DNA of 64,000 nucleotides, taken from NCBI GenBank assembly GCA_044445605.1, contig JBIOEA010000001.1:1-64000 (forward strand). Reading direction: 5' to 3'. A program made the translations under genes and the position numbers. The notes beneath the pieces are model-generated. The model was not told the DNA's origin. It did not search any database and saw only the letters and a program-made list of their open reading frames with translations. Every line of letters starts with the position of its first letter. Position 1 is the first letter of the stretch. The stretch is from CAWKDC01 sp044445605. GTDB taxonomy: Bacteria > Pseudomonadota > Gammaproteobacteria > JABCZS01. Positions 50,109 through 57,977 of this stretch are shown here, one piece after another.

Positions 50109-50133
50109 GTAGGGGCGAAACATCTTTCGCCCC
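50109..50133. repeat. Dispersed hairpin repeat copy
   Basis: GTAGGGGCGAAACATC...TTTCGCCCC in the gap between rpoD and the tRNA. Same family as at 31577 and 39427. Confidence 0.8.
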
Positions 50134-50164
50134 TCTTATGTTAATGATATAATCCTCCGTCTGC

Positions 50165-50238
<74 letters not shown>

Positions 50239-50314
50239 GCAATGAAATCAAAGAGTTAAAAGAAGAAATCCGCTCAGCTAAGATAAAAAGGGACACTATT
50301 ATGGTGTGCTATAA

Positions 50315-50490
50315 TTGTCAGTAACGACACCTGCCACGCCTCTTTACAATGCGCACCCTGGCGGGTTTTTTATTGCCATGGAAAAAATTCCTTTTCGTAA
50401 ACCACCTCGCACTCGACTTTGGACAAAATGCAGGCATAGCTCGATGATGGCGGCTCAGTATCTTTTAATCTTAGGCCTATCCGTATATCC
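50315..50490 (+). pseudogene. Ash/Icd-like phage-satellite leader peptide remnant
   Basis: From GTG 50315 the frame reads VTTPATPLYNAHPGGFFIAM, followed by EKIPFRKPPRTRLW. The YNAHPGGFFIA motif resembles the Ash/Icd-like proteins of P4-type satellites, which begin with a similar leader. Downstream the frame continues antisense to a truncated DUF1016 gene, so only the first ~55 codons look genuine. Its position 77 bases after a tRNA gene suggests an old satellite scar. Confidence 0.4.
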
Positions 50491-50492
50491 AC

Positions 50493-50834
50493 TCATTGCG
50501 AAACAGCTTGTTTCGCAAATTCAGGTCCAGGGGATAGCGTTGCTAATTGACGCATATATTCCAGATTTCTTTTGGAAAATCCCTGCATTTCAGGAAATTC
50601 AGTACGCATATCATGCGAAAACTGCTCAATAAAGTAGTTTCCCCATTTAAATGCCTTTTGCTTTTCAATGAGATCTTTTCCAAGTTCCCAATAGAACAGC
50701 ACCAGCTGTTGGTTGACCGCGCGTGCTGTGCGGATCTGAGTTATTTTGAGCCGCTCTTTAATATTGCTCAAAAATTCCGTGTAATTGGAATCTAAGCGCA
50801 ATGCTTGGTCGTTTTTAGTAATTTGTTTTTCCAT
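50493..50834 (-). pseudogene. N-terminal fragment of a DUF1016 (YhcG-type) nuclease
   Basis: 113 residues keep the N-terminal DUF1016 signature: RTARAVNQQLVLFYWELGK then DLIEKQKAFKWG, LSHDMRTEFP-like, and GFSKRNLEYMRQLA. Full-length members are about 330 residues with a C-terminal PD-(D/E)XK nuclease domain. Here the frame stops after KQAVSQ, just where the IPWGHN motif should follow, and the sequence beyond shows no continuation. Broken at the junction with the satellite remnant. Confidence 0.7.
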
Positions 50835-51021
50835 CGGATACCGCCGTGTAACTAGGTAGTTGATAATACAATTAAGGTATTAATTTTTTGCCGATTATCG
50901 CACATTATCATGACTCATTTCTAGGGCATGTAAACGATCAAAATGATAATATCTGCTCATTTTCCTGTATCATCAATCATCACAAAAGGCAACGTTAAAA
51001 CGATATAAATGGAGAGATGCA

Positions 51022-51549
51022 ATGGTACTTTTACATACCCCAGTTTGTGAATTTGATACAAGCGCAATTGATTTTGCGCTAAAAGACAGTCAAGGCAAGC
51101 TTTTCCATTTAGCGGATTGTCGTGGGCCCAAGGGATTATTAGTGATGTTCATTTGCAATCATTGTCCCTATGTTAAAGCGATTTTGCCTGACTTGGTTGA
51201 AGACACGCGACATTTAATAAACCAGGGCATTGGCTGTGTTGCCATTATGGCTAATGATTATGAAGAATATCCTGAAGATGCTCCTGAATGCATGGCCGAA
51301 CGCGCGCAAAAATTCGATTTTCCATTTCCTTATTTGATTGATGCTACGCAAGAAACTGCCAAAGCCTATGGCGCCGTTTGCACACCTGATTTTTTTGGCT
51401 ACAACCAGGACTTGAAATTACAGTACCGTGGGCGCTTTGCCGGGGATGGCAAGCGAGAACTTTTAATGGCGATGCAGCACATTGCTCAAACAGGACAGGG
51501 CCCTCGCGACCAAATTCCGAGTATGGGTTGTTCGATTAAGTGGAAATAA
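51022..51549 (+). CDS. Thioredoxin-fold protein (AhpC/TSA-like) with CxxC motif
   Basis: 175 residues with no signal peptide. Redox motif CNHCPYV (Cys49, Cys52 region) following VMFI, then cis-Pro region TPDFFGYN, and a RGRFAGDG loop. Family: thioredoxin-like/peroxiredoxin-like proteins of unknown substrate, probably cytoplasmic. Strong GGAGAG ribosome-binding site. Stands alone between accessory segments. Confidence 0.85.
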   Translation: MVLLHTPVCEFDTSAIDFALKDSQGKLFHLADCRGPKGLLVMFICNHCPYVKAILPDLVEDTRHLINQGIGCVAIMANDYEEYPEDAPECMAERAQKFDFPFPYLIDATQETAKAYGAVCTPDFFGYNQDLKLQYRGRFAGDGKRELLMAMQHIAQTGQGPRDQIPSMGCSIKWK

Positions 51550-51556
51550 TTGAACC

Positions 51557-52120
51557 TTACTTCTTTTTAATCTCCTTAGTAAGATATTTGATATCGTTTT
51601 TTGTTAAGTGAGAAACCAAATTGGTGAACTTTCGCATATACAATCTAGCATTTATTTCATCAATTTTAACAGCCTCTTCTACCGCAGTTGTATGTTCAAT
51701 TTTGTTGTTATTGCATAACCACTGCAATACATCAGCCCAGCGCCAGATCGGCGAAGTGCTATTCACACCTGTAAAAGGCACGGGGAAATTACCATTCCCA
51801 CGCTTCCCTTGAATAAATAATGAGATGGCTTGTTTGGTAAAGCCAGATCTTTCCGCCATTTCAGATAAAGTGACGAAAGCTCCTTCAATATGATCAACAC
51901 TCGCATTCAATGAAGATGATTCAATTGCCCCAATCGCCGAAAGAATAGCGTCTTCTATATTCGCTGCTTTTCGATCAAAGGTTAAGGATACAACGCCATT
52001 TTTATAGCTGATCATTGCATCATCACAACCTGCTTCAAACAATATATCTTCAAGTTCGGGTGTGTTTTCATTCACGTCGCGGAGTACCAATACAAAATGG
52101 TGTTCAGTGTAATTTTTCAT
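51557..52120 (-). CDS. HTH DNA-binding protein (antitoxin-like)
   Basis: 187 residues. An N-terminal segment (HHFVLVLRDV, TPELEDILFEAGCDDAMIS) is followed by a MerR/AlpA-like helix-turn-helix near 105-150: LSEMAERSGFTKQAISLFIQ with GKRGNGNFPVPFTG and PIWRWADVLQWL. The helical C-terminus ends KEIKKK. No toxin partner adjacent. Two palindromes in its promoter (52188-52201 and 52205-52220) are likely its own operators. Confidence 0.75.
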   Translation of the reverse strand: MKNYTEHHFVLVLRDVNENTPELEDILFEAGCDDAMISYKNGVVSLTFDRKAANIEDAILSAIGAIESSSLNASVDHIEGAFVTLSEMAERSGFTKQAISLFIQGKRGNGNFPVPFTGVNSTSPIWRWADVLQWLCNNNKIEHTTAVEEAVKIDEINARLYMRKFTNLVSHLTKNDIKYLTKEIKKK

Positions 52121-52187
52121 AATAACCTCCTTGGTGCGGGCAATGTTTTACCGCATGAAGAATTTGTTTTGCATATCCCCATATGTT

Positions 52188-52220
52188 CTAATTATAATTA
52201 GGGTGTTGACGTTTGTCAAC
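52188..52220. promoter_or_regulatory. Two perfect palindromes upstream of the HTH gene
   Basis: CTAATTATAATTAG (52188-52201, 14 bp, perfect) and GTTGAC-GTTT-GTCAAC (52205-52220) lie back to back, 68 to 100 bases upstream of the HTH start on the minus strand. The second contains TTGAC, so it may overlap a -35 box of either strand. Confidence 0.6.
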
Positions 52221-52373
52221 GATTTTTTTATTTATAAAAACACCATGAAATCAATCGATTACCATGAGCCGCGTATTGTACCATATTTTATTCGATTGCA
52301 ACCCTTCCCCTTGCCACCCCACACGTTACTGATATAATACAGCTCCATGATTTAGCTAAAAAGATGACCAGCC

Positions 52374-53534
52374 ATGCCTAATATATTTTCGACAGAAGTG
52401 ATAAAGAAGCACAAGCACACGGATGCGCGAATCACCAAGATAACAACGCCTCATGGCGAGTTGCTCACGCCAGCTTTTATGCCTGTGGGTACGCGCGCAG
52501 CGGTAAACTGCATGTCAGCCGATCAATTAACGGATTCAGGCTCGCAGATTATTTTGGGGGGAAACACGTACCACATGCTGGTCGCGCCTGGCATGGACAT
52601 CATTAAGGCCGCAGGTGGCATGCATAAGATGATGGCCTGGAACAAGCCCATGCTCACTGACAGTGGTGGGTTTCAAGTATTCAGTTTGTCCCAAAATGCC
52701 AAAATATGCAAAATCGATCAACAAGGTGCGCATTTCAAGCATCCGCTGACCGGCAAAGTGGTTCATTTAACACCTGAGTCCTCGATTGAAACTCAAAAAA
52801 TTATCGGTGCTGATATCATCATGGCCTTCGATGAATGCACGCCCGAACAAGGTGGGCGAGATGCAGCCTTAGCAGCGATGGAAAGAACGCATCGTTGGTT
52901 GATTCAATCCAAAGAAGCACACGAAAAACAAATTAATTCTGAATATGGTTTTAGGCAGGCGCTCTTTGGCATTATCCAGGGGGGGAGCTTTAGGGATTTG
53001 CGCGAACAATGTGCTGAGCATGTGGTGAGCTTGGATCTCGATGGCATTGCGATTGGGGGAGAAGCCATCGGTTTCGACATGCCAAAAACGTGCGACATTA
53101 TTGATTGGGTGCGCCCGATCTTGCCAGAAAATAAAGCACGATACACGATGGGTGTTGGGTTAAACCCGCAAGATTTGATCGATGTCGTGAAAGGCGGCGT
53201 GGATATTTTTGACTGCGTCGCTCCGACGCGTAATGCACGGCACGGCTCTTTGTATCATGGGTTTGCCGTCAAAGAGGGTAACTGGTTAACGTTTAAAAGC
53301 GACGTTGAAAAAGCCCACATCATCATAAAAAAAAGTATTTACGCAAAGGACGATACGCCACTTCTCGAAGGGTGTGATTGTTACACGTGTCAAAATCACT
53401 CGCGCGCGTACCTTCATTACTTGTTTAAACAAAACCAAGCATTGTATGCGCCATTAGCATGCATACATAACATTCGTGTGATGCAAAAAACATGCGAAGC
53501 CATGCGTGAAGTCATTGAGGAAGATTTTAGATGA
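52374..53534 (+). CDS. tgt: Tgt, tRNA-guanine transglycosylase
   Basis: Exchanges guanine-34 for preQ1 (or queuine) in Asp, Asn, His and Tyr tRNAs. 386 residues. Seen: FMPVGTRAAVNCMS, MLTDSGGFQVFSLSQ with the catalytic Asp, RALFGIIQGG-type motif (QALFGIIQGGSFRDLR), the nucleophile region FDCVAPTRNARHG, and the zinc ligands CDCYTCQNHSRAYLHYL. Odd: where bacterial enzymes usually have GGLAVGE, this one has GGEAIGFDM, in the base-recognition loop. Not followed by yajC-secDF as in many gammaproteobacteria. Confidence 0.92.
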   Translation: MPNIFSTEVIKKHKHTDARITKITTPHGELLTPAFMPVGTRAAVNCMSADQLTDSGSQIILGGNTYHMLVAPGMDIIKAAGGMHKMMAWNKPMLTDSGGFQVFSLSQNAKICKIDQQGAHFKHPLTGKVVHLTPESSIETQKIIGADIIMAFDECTPEQGGRDAALAAMERTHRWLIQSKEAHEKQINSEYGFRQALFGIIQGGSFRDLREQCAEHVVSLDLDGIAIGGEAIGFDMPKTCDIIDWVRPILPENKARYTMGVGLNPQDLIDVVKGGVDIFDCVAPTRNARHGSLYHGFAVKEGNWLTFKSDVEKAHIIIKKSIYAKDDTPLLEGCDCYTCQNHSRAYLHYLFKQNQALYAPLACIHNIRVMQKTCEAMREVIEEDFR

Positions 53535-53902
53535 AACAAAAACTGATCCCAATATTTTTATCAAGTATTTTACTATTGGGATGCACTCCAGCGGGGAATG
53601 AATCTGTGTCATGTAAGATTATCACCGCTGTGCCTGATCATTCCAAAAAAACGCTTGAACAGATGAGCACTATGTTGGATAAGATATTGAGCAAAACAGC
53701 GGTGAGTGGCTGGACGATGTATCCTGTGTACGGTGCTTGGCGGCCTGGATTAACGAAGCCATTTATTAATGAATCATCGATCGCGATTGAAATTCTTGGC
53801 AAGCCAGATCTGATTCACACGAGTCAAGATCTGGCTCACACGCTTGAGACTGCCTTAAAGCAGGAAGAAGTGTTAGTGTTTTGCGTTCAAAACGTTAAGT
53901 AA
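53531..53902 (+). CDS. Predicted lipoprotein, unknown function
   Basis: 123 residues with lipoprotein signal MKQKLIPIFLSSILLLGC (Cys18). The start overlaps the tgt stop by four bases, so the two are translationally coupled. No family recognised; the mature part is soluble with two further Cys (SVSCKI and VFCVQN). Confidence 0.7.
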   Translation: MKQKLIPIFLSSILLLGCTPAGNESVSCKIITAVPDHSKKTLEQMSTMLDKILSKTAVSGWTMYPVYGAWRPGLTKPFINESSIAIEILGKPDLIHTSQDLAHTLETALKQEEVLVFCVQNVK

Positions 53903-53932
53903 AAAAAATCCCGAGAGCACGCCCTCGGGATT
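53901..53932. terminator. Intrinsic terminator (first of two near-identical copies)
   Basis: AATCCCGAG-agcacgcc-CTCGGGATT with eight A's on the left, i.e. a strong terminator on the minus strand for the secreted gene at 53951-54607. The same 35-base unit recurs at 54716-54748. Confidence 0.85.
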
Positions 53933-53950
53933 CTGTTTGTTGACAGCCAA

Positions 53951-54607
53951 TTATTGGCACGTATTACCATTCACCGTACCACCGACAAGCACGCAACATT
54001 GTGCAGGTGTTTGTGACGTGGGGATACCACCCGTCACATAGTCAGACGATTGGCCTAGATGTGTTTTAACTTGTGCTTTATACGTGTTTATTTCAGCAGT
54101 GCTTAACCAGCTGTAAGGAGTATGGCCTGTCATCTTTGTAGTAAATGCAGCAATGCATTGGCATAGCGGATTATTTGTATAGTCAGTTTTGTTCGCTGGG
54201 TTGGTGCCAGCATCACAAAACGGCCCGTTGATGACATGACTTGATTGAAAATCAGCAGGATACGTATAACTGGAAAGGAATGCTGGATGCTGCTGTATAA
54301 GGTTGCCATAATTCGTAGCGCACTGCTTGGCCTGCACATCTATTGCTATGATGCCACTCACCTTCGTAGTACACGCTGCTGCCCACTGCCTGAGTTGAGT
54401 AGATACTGCGCTGCCCAAGACACATTTTTCTCCAGCATTATTGAGCGCAGTGACCATCGCTGGGATATCATTGAGCCCGTAATGCGTCGTGCTGATGGTT
54501 GCGGTGGGATCATAACCACACCAGGGAGCGGGCCCTGTCGTTGCCATCGCCACATTGATGCTGAGTGCGGCCAGCAGGGTAGCTGCTAACGGTTTGATAA
54601 AGTTCAT
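53951..54607 (-). CDS. Secreted Cys-rich 'WCGY' protein, tandem copy 1
   Basis: 218 residues with signal peptide MNFIKPLAATLLAALSINVAMA, then APWCGYDPTATISTTHYGLN. Nine or ten Cys after the signal region suggest periplasmic/extracellular disulfides. About 80 percent identical by eye to the neighbouring copy at 54767-55471, including promoter and terminator, and shares the MN-IK...LAATLL/WCGY start with the protein at 5570. No known family. Lacks a 16-residue segment present in copy 2 (QSHPGTTANMIGH region). Confidence 0.75.
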   Translation of the reverse strand: MNFIKPLAATLLAALSINVAMATTGPAPWCGYDPTATISTTHYGLNDIPAMVTALNNAGEKCVLGSAVSTQLRQWAAACTTKVSGIIAIDVQAKQCATNYGNLIQQHPAFLSSYTYPADFQSSHVINGPFCDAGTNPANKTDYTNNPLCQCIAAFTTKMTGHTPYSWLSTAEINTYKAQVKTHLGQSSDYVTGGIPTSQTPAQCCVLVGGTVNGNTCQ

Positions 54608-54715
54608 GATAAATTCTCTCCAATGGAATAAAAAGGAAGACGTACCTTAAAAGAATAGACCATAATTCATGCATTCCGATGCGGTTGCTCGGTGAATTGG
54701 AGCTCATCTTGGTTA

Positions 54716-54748
54716 ATAAAAAAATCCCGAGAGCACGCCCTCGGGATT
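54716..54748 (-). terminator. Intrinsic terminator (second copy)
   Basis: Same stem AATCCCGAG / CTCGGGATT and A-run as the copy at 53901; ends the second secreted-protein gene. Confidence 0.85.
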
Positions 54749-54766
54749 CTGTTTGTTGACAGCAGA

Positions 54767-55471
54767 TTATTGGCACTTATTACCATTCACCGTACCACCG
54801 ACAAGCACGCAACATTGTGCAGCTGTTTGTGACGTAGGAGTACCACCTGTTGCGTAGTTAGACGAATGGGCGAGCTGTGTTTTAGCTTGCGCTTTATAGG
54901 TGTCTTTATCAGAACTGGTTAACCAGCTGTAAGGAGTATGGCCTATCATATTTGCAGTGGTCCCAGGATGAGATTGATTAACATATCCAAATGCACCAAT
55001 GCACTGGCATAATGGATCATTTGTGTAGTTAGTTTTGTTCGCTGGGTTGGTGCCATTATCACAAAACGGCCCCATTTTGACATCAGTTGATTGAAAATCA
55101 GCAGGATACGTATAACCGGAAAGGAATGCTGGATTCTGCTGTATAAGGTTGCCATAATTCGTAGCGCACTGCTTGGCCTCCACATCTATCGCTATGATGC
55201 CACTGACCTTCGCAGTACACGCTGTTGCCCAAGTGCTGAGCTGAGCAGATAATTTTGACGAATTACCCGCAGTGCTGCTATGGCCACATTTTTGTGCAGC
55301 ATTATTGAGGGCAGCTACCATCGCTGGGATATCATTGAGCCCGTAATGCGTCGTGCTGATGGTTGCGGTGGAATCATAACCACACCAGGGGCTGGGCCCT
55401 GTCGTTGCCATTGCCACATTGATGCTGAGTGCGGCCAGCAGGGTAGCTGCTAACGGTTTGATAAGGTTCAT
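54767..55471 (-). CDS. Secreted Cys-rich 'WCGY' protein, tandem copy 2
   Basis: 234 residues, signal peptide MNLIKPLAATLLAALSINVAMA, then SPWCGYDSTATISTTHYGLN. Strongly similar along its length to copy 1, with an extra ~16 residues around CIGAFGYVNQSHPGTTANMI. Each copy has its own ATAAATTCTCTCCAATGGAAT upstream block and its own terminator, so a whole transcription unit has been duplicated. Function unknown. Confidence 0.75.
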   Translation of the reverse strand: MNLIKPLAATLLAALSINVAMATTGPSPWCGYDSTATISTTHYGLNDIPAMVAALNNAAQKCGHSSTAGNSSKLSAQLSTWATACTAKVSGIIAIDVEAKQCATNYGNLIQQNPAFLSGYTYPADFQSTDVKMGPFCDNGTNPANKTNYTNDPLCQCIGAFGYVNQSHPGTTANMIGHTPYSWLTSSDKDTYKAQAKTQLAHSSNYATGGTPTSQTAAQCCVLVGGTVNGNKCQ

Positions 55472-55585
55472 GATAAATTCTCTCCAATGGAATTAAAAGG
55501 AAGACGCTCCTTTAAAGGATAGACCATGTTTATACCTCTTGTACTTGAAGATACGAGGGGTATATCACCGAATCAGAAAACGGCA

Positions 55586-55813
55586 TTATTCCACTTTCTT
55601 CTTCAACTTCATGGCCCACAGAATGAGCAGGATGGTGATGAGCGCATTCACTGCGATGGCTAGGTTATTAAAGCTGCTGGTCAGCTCAAAAACCCTCGCA
55701 TGTAGCGTGAATGTCATGGGGAACACCATCATGTAGTGAAATACGACATGGCTAAGTGTATGAAAAAACTCAGCTCCTGCCACAAAAACAACGGTATCAC
55801 GTAATGTGCACAT
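55586..55813 (-). CDS. Small membrane protein
   Basis: 75 residues with two hydrophobic helices (about 20-40 and 45-68, ending MKLKKKVE). Start ATG 55813 has an excellent AGGAGG site, so the gene is believable despite its size. No family recognised. Confidence 0.6.
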   Translation of the reverse strand: MCTLRDTVVFVAGAEFFHTLSHVVFHYMMVFPMTFTLHARVFELTSSFNNLAIAVNALITILLILWAMKLKKKVE

Positions 55814-55928
55814 GGCTCGCCTCCTAATATATTGCAGCCGACAAACTAAGTATAGCCTACTCTATACAGAATACGAGTCTGTTATAAACGAAATGAAGCA
55901 CAGCCATAAGGCATCTGTATAGGTCGTT

Positions 55929-56438
55929 TTAACCAATCGGCGTATAAAGGCAAGTGAACTCAAAAGGGATGATGTCTTTGGATGGCGTGAGATGAAGGTA
56001 ATGGTGCTCAGAGCTCATGGTTTCATCCACATCAATGATGTTTTCTGCCTCGTATTGATAATCTTGATGAGGAGATTGCCAATCCATGATGAGTTGTTTT
56101 GCGCGAGCTTTTGCTTCATCTCTGTTTTTTGCAACCACAAAGACATTGCGATGCAGCTCTGTGAATAACGTATCGTCATAGCCACCGAGATTCACGAAAT
56201 ATAAACGATGTTCCGTTGCTACTGGGGGGTGATCCTTGACCTGGATATTGTAGCCATCTGCTTGCTTTAACATGCCCCAGGCATCCAAATGCAAACTTTT
56301 AGGAATGCCCCACCAGCTTTTCCGCAAGGAATCGTAGGTGTTTTCAATGGAATCAGCAATCACAAACCGCATATCATGTAATTCGATCAATGATTTTTCA
56401 TGTGCGCCGCCAATGTATATTGCAAATAACTGATGCAT
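55929..56438 (-). CDS. DUF1543 family protein
   Basis: 169 residues. Signature LFAIYIGGAHEKSLIELHDM, RFVIADSIENTYDSLRKSWW and HLDAWGMLKQADGY matches DUF1543. Cytoplasmic, function unknown. Start ATG 56438 (AGGAG upstream). Eight bases downstream of the KilA-N gene, so probably one operon. Confidence 0.85.
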   Translation of the reverse strand: MHQLFAIYIGGAHEKSLIELHDMRFVIADSIENTYDSLRKSWWGIPKSLHLDAWGMLKQADGYNIQVKDHPPVATEHRLYFVNLGGYDDTLFTELHRNVFVVAKNRDEAKARAKQLIMDWQSPHQDYQYEAENIIDVDETMSSEHHYLHLTPSKDIIPFEFTCLYTPIG

Positions 56439-56446
56439 ATAAGCTC

Positions 56447-57274
56447 CTATTTGATTTGTTTGTGTAATTGACTATATTGGGACAGGGATTCGAGTTGTAC
56501 AATAGCAATTTCATTTAATTTTTTGATCCGCTCAGATTGATGGAGCCCCATACGAATAAATTCAGCATTCATTGCCTCAATGTTTGCCAATACAAGCAGC
56601 TGTTTAATTGTCGCGTACTCCCTCATATTTCCTTCTATCGTTGGGTTTGCGTCACGCCATTGTTTTGCTGTTTGACCGAATAAGGCAACATTCAGGACGT
56701 CAGCCTCATTTGCATAAATTCGATTTATTTGTTCTGGACTGATAATATTGGGAATAATATGCATCTTAATAGCATCGGTATGTATACGATAATTTAGTTT
56801 TGATAGTGTGCGATTTAAATTCCATTCTAATGATAAACGATGCCCTTCATCATCTTTTAGGCGTTGAAATTCCTTGATCAGGTATAACTTAAACTCAGGA
56901 CTGAGCCAGGAAGCAAATTCGAAGGCGATGTCTTTGTGAGCGAAGGTCCCCCCACCATATCGCCCGGAGCGCGATTGGATGCCTATTGCACCGGTTGCCT
57001 CAGCCCATTTTTTGGGAGTGAGTCGAAAACTGTTTAATCCTGCTTCTTTTTTAAAGGTGTCGAATTCGACACCTTTAAAATTTTGGTTATGGATTTGCTC
57101 CCAAATTCCTAGGAATTCCAGTGAGTTACGATTTCTCATCCAGTTATGAATGAGGTCGTCACCGCCAAACTTGGTAGCCATATCTGTCAAATTAATATAA
57201 TCCTCATTATTCTGAGAAAGGATCGCGATTGCCGTTCCTTGGACATTAAGGGTCACTTTTTTATCTTTTGCCAT
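56447..57274 (-). CDS. KilA-N domain protein (phage-type)
   Basis: 275 residues from ATG 57274 (AAGGAG upstream). The N-terminal ~120 residues are a KilA-N domain (GTAIAILSQNNEDYINLTDM, EFLGIWEQIHNQNFKGVEFD, GRYGGGTFAHKDIAFEFASWLS), typical of phage and large-DNA-virus proteins with nucleic-acid binding. The rest is a helical region of unknown role. Lies with a DUF1543 gene in an otherwise core-gene area, so it may be a phage leftover. Confidence 0.87.
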   Translation of the reverse strand: MAKDKKVTLNVQGTAIAILSQNNEDYINLTDMATKFGGDDLIHNWMRNRNSLEFLGIWEQIHNQNFKGVEFDTFKKEAGLNSFRLTPKKWAEATGAIGIQSRSGRYGGGTFAHKDIAFEFASWLSPEFKLYLIKEFQRLKDDEGHRLSLEWNLNRTLSKLNYRIHTDAIKMHIIPNIISPEQINRIYANEADVLNVALFGQTAKQWRDANPTIEGNMREYATIKQLLVLANIEAMNAEFIRMGLHQSERIKKLNEIAIVQLESLSQYSQLHKQIK

Positions 57275-57424
57275 TTTATTGCTCCTTGTTGTTGTGTTAT
57301 CGTGTTGTGCGATTATAACTGGTAACTTTATGTTTTTGAATGCTGGTATATGCATATATCGCAAAATCCTCGCAAACTCGTTATGATGAAGAAGATCGCA
57401 ATCATTGAACCAGGAGCTCGCCAC

Positions 57425-57976
57425 ATGCAATTTTTTAAACCCAAAAAATACCCTTTCTCCATGCGCATACTGCATTGGACGATGGCGGTGATCATCATTG
57501 GTTTAATTATCCTGGGCTTTTTGATGGGGAATGTATTGACGGATGAACCCTACACGCGTGATTTATACTTATGGCACAAATCGTTTGGAGTATTGGCGCT
57601 CATGCTTATTGTCTTACGGATAGCGACGCGCTTTTCATTGAAGGACAAGATTCCCGCGTTGTCGACGATGATGAAAAAATACGAGTTGATGGCGGCCAAA
57701 GTGGGACACGTCTTATTGTATGTATCGATGGTGGTTGTGCCAGTGAGCGGTTATTTAATGTCTTCCGCGTATCCTAAGAGTTCTGGTATTTTCTTATTCG
57801 GCATTCCATTGCCCGATGCGCTGCCTAAAAACGAAGCACTGGCGCAATTCTTCACGAGTGTCCACATTGTATCTGCGTACATTCTCGCTGCACTCATTGT
57901 TGGGCACGTAGCAGCTGTGATTAAACACAGGTACTTCGATAAACATCGCGAGAATCTTTTAAAAAGGATATGGTAA
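57425..57976 (+). CDS. Cytochrome b561 family protein
   Basis: 183 residues with four membrane helices. Heme-ligand histidines expected in helices 1-4: IMHWTM-like H (ILHWTMAV, near 17), LWHKSFGVLAL (near 52), TSVHIVSAY and LIVGHVAAVIKH. An electron carrier of the inner membrane moving electrons between quinol and periplasmic partners, or to superoxide, by family. Start 57425 preceded by AGGAG. Overlaps nothing; the next gene starts two bases later. Confidence 0.88.
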   Translation: MQFFKPKKYPFSMRILHWTMAVIIIGLIILGFLMGNVLTDEPYTRDLYLWHKSFGVLALMLIVLRIATRFSLKDKIPALSTMMKKYELMAAKVGHVLLYVSMVVVPVSGYLMSSAYPKSSGIFLFGIPLPDALPKNEALAQFFTSVHIVSAYILAALIVGHVAAVIKHRYFDKHRENLLKRIW

Positions 57977-57977
57977 A

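Noticed and set aside
54510..54776. 88-codon minus-strand frame between the two secreted genes
   Set aside because: It is a shadow covering the start of one copy and the terminator of the other.
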